Assembly (NCBI RefSeq): GCF_012641265.1
Contig: NZ_JABAHZ010000008.1
Coordinates: forward strand, 62,001 to 126,000
Direction of reading: 5' to 3'
DNA: 64,000 bases
Source of the DNA: Chitinophaga eiseniae
GTDB taxonomy: Bacteria; Bacteroidota; Bacteroidia; Chitinophagales; Chitinophagaceae
The translations under genes and the position numbers were made by a program. Positions 60,191 through 64,000 of this stretch are shown here, in pieces. Numbering within the stretch: position 1 is the stretch's first letter; each line of letters starts with the position of its first letter. Under the pieces are notes generated by a model, which was not told the DNA's origin, did not search any database, and was given only the letters and a program-made list of their open reading frames with translations.

Positions 60191-62587
60191 TTAGTCTTGT
60201 GATACTGTTTTCTTTTTCCTTCTCCCAAGGATGCCCTTGCGCTGGTTGTTTTCGCCATACCCGTATCCGTAGCCATATCCATAACCATATCCGTAGGCAC
60301 TATTATTTTTCACATCGTTGATCACGATATTGAGCCTTGGCAGCTTGCGCTGCAGGTACAGATCTTTAGAAATCTGCAGCTGTTGCTTGAACGTAAAGCT
60401 GTGACGCACCAGGTACAGTGTAGCATCTGCATAGCGTCCCAGGATCTGTGCATCGGTTACCAATCCTATCGGAGCGGAATCGATGATGATATAATCGAAG
60501 CGTTCATTCAGTTCTTTAAACAACTCTTCCGTTCTGGTCTGCAGGAATAATTCCGTAGGATTGGGTGGAATAGGTCCCGAACTGATTATCCAACAGTTAT
60601 CGTGAATACCCGATGGTTTAATCAGCGCATCCATAGACGTTTTGCCGATGGCGTAGGTGCTAAAGCCCTCATGGTTAGGCAATCCCAGTCGCTCTGCAAT
60701 CCGGGGCTTGCGTAAATCCATTTCCATCAGCACCACCTTTTTCCCGGAAAGGGCCAGCACGGCTGCCAGGTTGGTAGATACGAAAGATTTTCCCTCACCT
60801 CCCATACTGGAAGTAACAATCACTGATTTATTACTGATATCGGACAACACGAACTGGAGGTTGGTTCTTAGTGCCCGGAACTGTTCTGCTACTGGTGTAC
60901 GGGAATCCGTTTTGGTGATGATCATATTGTTGGCGCTGTGACCAATTTCTGCCAGCACCGGAACCGGCGTATTACTCGTCACATCCTGTTTATTCTTCAC
61001 TCTCCTGCTCAGCAGTTCCTTCATATAGAGGTAGGCGGCAGGCAGCGCTAAGCCAAGTACCACTCCCACCAGGAGCATGAGTAAGCGTTTTGGTTTATAA
61101 GGCAGGGCGTCGCTTTTGGCATCGTCGATAATGCGGGCGATGGCGAGGTTAGAAGTTTTGGAGATCGCTGACTCTTCTCTCTTTTTCAGGAGGAAGAGAT
61201 ACAGTTCCTGTTTGATAGACTGTTGACGGGAGATATCCAGGAATATTCTTTCCTTCGCCGGCACTTGCCGGATCTTTTGATCGAGGGCGCCGGCATTCTT
61301 TTGTTGCTCGGCAATGCCTACCTCTATTCCTCTCTTCAGGGAGGCCAGGTTGCTCAGCAGGTCTGCACGGATACCGGCCAGCTGCTGATCCATCGTCACG
61401 ATTACCGGGTTGGTAGGCGTGTTGGACATCAGTTGCCGTTCCCTGTCCAGCTGCAGGGTGTTGTAACGCTGTACCAGTCCTACGAAGGTGGGGTCCTGTA
61501 CAATCAGGGAAGAGGGTACTACCCTTTTACTGTTTTCCGTATCGTGCATATATTGCTCCAGCGATTCTACCACGTTCAGTTGTACCTGTTGATCCAGCAA
61601 TTGTTTGCGGGCATCGCCGGTACCCTGCACCAGTAATTTTGACTGGGCTTCGATATCGGCCAGTTCATTGGCCTGCTTAAACTGTTGAATGTTTTTTTCC
61701 ACGCCCGACAACTCCTGGGTAACTATTACCAGGCGGTTATCGATAAAGGCGATGGTACTGTCGGCAATGCGGTTTTTGTCTTCCACGCTTGCTTTCAGGT
61801 AGGCCGTCAGCAATTCATTCAGCACTTTCTCTCCTTTTTCCGGAACGCGGGCGTTCAGGGTGAGATCGATGGTGCTTACCTGTTTATTCGGAATTCGTAC
61901 ATCCAGCTGGAGCTGGTAATTCGCCGTAGTTTCATCTACAGATGCTACTTTCACGGTATATGCCGGTCTGCTAAAGGGCAATCCCGTGAGCACAAATTTG
62001 GCGATCCCCTCGCGGAGATGAAGGGTATCATTCCAGGAGGCAGTACGGGTGCCTTTTTCGCCCGACAGTTCAAATTTGTCTTTTCCTATTGGCGATACCA
62101 CATAGGAGGTTTTCATAATGGTATCTTTGAGGGAAAGCCATTGCAGTGCAAAAGGGAGGTTACCGTATTGCTCGGTTTCCTTTACCCTTCCTTCTACAAA
62201 GTAAGAAGTATTTAGTTGCAGGTTGTTGACCACCTTCTGCATGAGTGTACGTGATGTCAATATCTCTACTTCATTGTCGACACTGCTCTTATTGGAAAAC
62301 ACTTCGAGTTGCTGGAGTATTTCCTGGCCGGGGATATCCCCCCCTTTCTGGTCATCTTTCACCAATACTTTGGCGCTGATCTTATAGCCTGGTGTGGCAT
62401 AGCGGAGGTATAGCCATGCGCCGCCTACTCCCATGATCACAAAGATGACAAACAGGTACCAACGCCGCATGAGGGTATCGAGTATGTAACGGGGACTGAT
62501 ACCATTGTCTTTCTCTGGCTCCCTGGCCTCGTGCCCATTTAAATAGGCGCCCTGATTTTTAAAGATGTGCTCTGGCATGTTTTCCAT
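60191..62587 (-). CDS. Polysaccharide biosynthesis tyrosine autokinase (Wzc-like co-polymerase)
   Basis: 798 residues. An N-terminal Wzz domain with a membrane segment at about 38-58 (FVIFVIMGVGGAWLYLRYA), then a large periplasmic helical region to about 510, and a second membrane segment (LLMLLVGVVLGLALPAAYLYM). The cytosolic BY-kinase domain has Walker A GGEGKS (about 596-601), Walker A' region VVLMEMDLR (618-626; Glu where the first Asp is common), and Walker B YIIIDSAPIG (about 699-708). The tail carries (YG)7 at 765-778 instead of a scattered Tyr cluster, then a basic stretch. Controls chain length and polymerisation; partner phosphatase may be the CpsB-like protein at 37271. Confidence 0.92.
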   Translation of the reverse strand: MENMPEHIFKNQGAYLNGHEAREPEKDNGISPRYILDTLMRRWYLFVIFVIMGVGGAWLYLRYATPGYKISAKVLVKDDQKGGDIPGQEILQQLEVFSNKSSVDNEVEILTSRTLMQKVVNNLQLNTSYFVEGRVKETEQYGNLPFALQWLSLKDTIMKTSYVVSPIGKDKFELSGEKGTRTASWNDTLHLREGIAKFVLTGLPFSRPAYTVKVASVDETTANYQLQLDVRIPNKQVSTIDLTLNARVPEKGEKVLNELLTAYLKASVEDKNRIADSTIAFIDNRLVIVTQELSGVEKNIQQFKQANELADIEAQSKLLVQGTGDARKQLLDQQVQLNVVESLEQYMHDTENSKRVVPSSLIVQDPTFVGLVQRYNTLQLDRERQLMSNTPTNPVIVTMDQQLAGIRADLLSNLASLKRGIEVGIAEQQKNAGALDQKIRQVPAKERIFLDISRQQSIKQELYLFLLKKREESAISKTSNLAIARIIDDAKSDALPYKPKRLLMLLVGVVLGLALPAAYLYMKELLSRRVKNKQDVTSNTPVPVLAEIGHSANNMIITKTDSRTPVAEQFRALRTNLQFVLSDISNKSVIVTSSMGGEGKSFVSTNLAAVLALSGKKVVLMEMDLRKPRIAERLGLPNHEGFSTYAIGKTSMDALIKPSGIHDNCWIISSGPIPPNPTELFLQTRTEELFKELNERFDYIIIDSAPIGLVTDAQILGRYADATLYLVRHSFTFKQQLQISKDLYLQRKLPRLNIVINDVKNNSAYGYGYGYGYGYGYGENNQRKGILGRRKKKTVSQD
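60254..60295 (-). repeat. Hexanucleotide tandem repeat encoding (Tyr-Gly)7
   Basis: Seven copies of TA(C/T)GGN in frame in the wzc-like gene. Third-position variation among copies suggests selection on the protein rather than very recent slippage. Confidence 0.9.
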
Positions 62588-62595
62588 TTAAAAAT

Positions 62596-63408
62596 TTAAA
62601 ATTTGACTCTCGACACCACTACGATCAACAGTGATAGAACAGATGCCATGATAGAAATACGTTTTACCTGCGCCAGGTCTGTGCTGGATACTTTAGCCTT
62701 ATTAGGCTCTACGTATATCACATCTCCCTGTCTCAGGAAAAAGTAAGGAGAGGAAAAGATATTGCTCTGGTTCAGGTTCATCCTGATAAATTCCTTCTTG
62801 CCGTTGTTATCCCTGATCAGCAGCACATTTTCCCTTTTTCCGTAGATGGTCAGATCGCCTGCGGCACCCAATGCATCCAGTAAGGTTACCTTCTCATTGG
62901 GCATCACGTAGGTAGATGGTCTGTTGACCTCTCCCAGTACTGTTATTTTAAAATTGGCAAAGCGTACGTTCACTACCGGGTCTTTATAATAAGTAGCGGC
63001 TACTGCTTTGATATTTTCTCTTACGCTGTCGGTGGTTTTACCCTGTACCATTATTTTACCTATCAGGGGCAATACGATATACCCGTCTTTGTCTACCAGG
63101 TAACCACTTATCGCAGCGGGGGCTGCAGCCGTGGTATTCCCACTTACCGGTACGGGGGCGCTGGATTGATTCAGCATCGCCGTAGCGGTGGGATCTAATG
63201 TCTGGATGGTCACCTGTAAGATGTCATCCACCTGGATCAGGGGCGTTGAATAAGCCGCCTGTTGTATTTCATGCTGCCTGATGGTATCCGGTACATCCTT
63301 GAAATAAGTTATATTTTTAGGCGCCGAACAGGAGCTGACCAATAACGTGATGACTCCTGATAATAAAACGATAATTCCTTTGAAATCTCTGATAGATCGC
63401 ACACACAT
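62596..63408 (-). CDS. Polysaccharide export outer-membrane lipoprotein (Wza-like)
   Basis: 270 residues. Lipobox LLVSSC (Cys near residue 27). Poly_export domain: PLIQVDDILQVTIQTLDPTATAMLN, GYLVDKDGYIVLPLIGKIMVQGKTTDSVRENIK, followed by one SLBB (ITVLGEVNRPSTYVMPNEKVTLLDALGAAGDLTIYG). A hydrophobic C-terminal helix (IMASVLSLLIVVVSRV) fits the transmembrane barrel helix of Wza. It is smaller than E. coli Wza, as usual in Bacteroidota. Eight bases upstream of the kinase gene. Confidence 0.92.
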   Translation of the reverse strand: MCVRSIRDFKGIIVLLSGVITLLVSSCSAPKNITYFKDVPDTIRQHEIQQAAYSTPLIQVDDILQVTIQTLDPTATAMLNQSSAPVPVSGNTTAAAPAAISGYLVDKDGYIVLPLIGKIMVQGKTTDSVRENIKAVAATYYKDPVVNVRFANFKITVLGEVNRPSTYVMPNEKVTLLDALGAAGDLTIYGKRENVLLIRDNNGKKEFIRMNLNQSNIFSSPYFFLRQGDVIYVEPNKAKVSSTDLAQVKRISIMASVLSLLIVVVSRVKF

Positions 63409-63453
63409 ATTATAAATACTCTAGTTGCTGGTTTAGTAATGAATAAGGGTGGA

Positions 63454-64000
63454 TTAGATAATCATTTTTCCCTTATCAAGTTCTTCGTAGGCAGAGTTTT
63501 TACTGATAAACTCTGGTACCAGCTGCTTCATCCTGGCCACTGTTGGCGTGAGATAATGCTTCCTGGCAGATTCTATCAATTGGTTCACCTGCTCATTCAC
63601 TTCTGTAAAATCGACTGCTCTTACTTTGGCGATCATAATTTTTTCGTGATAAGTAGGCAATGTATTTTCGGCATTGTTTAAGAGTTCCTCATAGAGCTTC
63701 TCTCCCGGGCGCAGGCCGGTATAGATAATCTGGATATCTCTTCCCGGTTCTTTACCGGTCATCCGGATCATTTTACGCGCCAGCTCTGCAATCTTCATGG
63801 GCTGGCCCATGTCGAAAACGAATATCTCTCCTCCTTGTCCCATAGAACCTGCTTCCAGCACCAGCTGGCAAGCTTCGGGAATGGTCATAAAATAGCGGGT
63901 GATTTCCGGGTGAGTAACGGTTAACGGACCACCTTTTTCCAGTTGTTGTTTAAACCGGGGAATCACTGAACCATTTGAGCCCAGTACGTTTCCGAAACGG
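63454..64000 (-). CDS. Nucleoside-diphosphate-sugar epimerase/dehydratase C-terminus (PglF/CapD-like; cut by window edge)
   Basis: 182 residues visible; the open frame continues past the right edge. The first residues read RFGNVLGSNGSVIPRFKQQL, the marked PglF/CapD block, which precedes PEITRYFMTIPEACQLVLEAG and IYTGLRPGEKLYEELL. The apparent start near 63966 is a GTG inside this block, not a real start. The family removes water from UDP-GlcNAc to give the 4-keto-6-deoxy sugar used by PglE. With PglC-, D- and E-like genes at the other end of the locus a bacillosamine-type sugar is suggested. Confidence 0.9.
   Translation of the reverse strand, partial: RFGNVLGSNGSVIPRFKQQLEKGGPLTVTHPEITRYFMTIPEACQLVLEAGSMGQGGEIFVFDMGQPMKIAELARKMIRMTGKEPGRDIQIIYTGLRPGEKLYEELLNNAENTLPTYHEKIMIAKVRAVDFTEVNEQVNQLIESARKHYLTPTVARMKQLVPEFISKNSAYEELDKGKMII

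Larger units (their letters stand above)
39676..64000 (-). other. Exopolysaccharide/capsule biosynthesis locus (Wzx/Wzy type, 19 genes, runs off the window)
   Basis: Nineteen consecutive minus-strand genes with short gaps or overlaps. They cover precursor synthesis, initiation, glycosyl transfer, modification, flipping, polymerisation, export and regulation. Overlaps at 55636-55639 (ATGA), 57285 (TAATG), 45227-45230 (ATGA) and 42054-42079 imply translational coupling. A stem-loop closes the unit on the left; the beginning is beyond 64000. Confidence 0.85.

Noticed and set aside
60254..60295. Short tandem repeat as a non-coding microsatellite
   Set aside because: All copies are in frame as Tyr-Gly codons and lie in the kinase tail, where tyrosines are expected.

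Overview
The window reads as a chromosomal segment of a Bacteroidota bacterium, most likely a Chitinophaga-type member of the Chitinophagaceae (inference). Support comes from several directions. Promoters match the Bacteroidota -7 consensus TAnnTTTG and there are essentially no Shine-Dalgarno sites. There is a protein with a type IX secretion/gliding-type C-terminal domain, bacillithiol synthesis (BshC), futalosine-route menaquinone synthesis (MqnE), and many lipoproteins with a Cys lipobox. No rRNA, tRNA, CRISPR array, transposase or phage gene was seen.

Layout. 1-8 kb is housekeeping and accessory metabolism: the 3' end of mqnE with a DUF192 lipoprotein, an FMN glutamate-synthase-like membrane enzyme with a Gre/Rnk-like factor, a large cytochrome c/beta-propeller lipoprotein, a CNT nucleoside transporter and a DUF4259 protein. 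8-16 kb holds smc, a FUSC-family membrane protein and bshC. 16-22 kb is carbohydrate storage: a GT4 glycosyltransferase and the operon glgA-glgC-GH130. 22-34 kb carries a DUF72 protein with a repeat-derived tail, a D-lactate/2-hydroxyacid dehydrogenase-like FAD/Fe-S protein, the tripartite efflux operon (TolC-like, adaptor, RND pump, methyltransferase), and a TMEM175 channel with a DUF2157 membrane protein. 34-37 kb has a class I terpene synthase beside isopentenyl-diphosphate isomerase, then free-methionine-R-sulfoxide reductase and a CpsB-type phosphatase.

From about 39.7 kb to the right edge nearly everything lies on the minus strand. It forms one exopolysaccharide locus of 19 genes, several joined by overlapping stop/start codons. 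In transcription order: a PglF/CapD-type dehydratase (cut by the window edge), Wza-like exporter, Wzc-like tyrosine kinase with a (YG)7 tail, UDP-HexNAc 6-dehydrogenase, Wzx flippase, pyruvyl transferase, acetyltransferase, GT4, Wzy-like polymerase, a GH123-like lipoprotein, a GT, a CapK-like adenylate enzyme, a fused Zn-dehydrogenase/Gfo-Idh oxidoreductase, WecB, a heparinase-type lyase, a WbuB-like GT4, and PglC-, PglD- and PglE-like enzymes. Taken together this predicts a Wzx/Wzy-dependent, amino-sugar and uronate-containing, acetylated and pyruvylated polysaccharide on a bacillosamine-like primer (inference).

A second theme is a family of long palindromic GCAAAG-rich repeats. One lies between convergent genes, one overlaps the promoter of the FUSC gene, and one has apparently been absorbed into and expanded within the coding end of the DUF72 gene.
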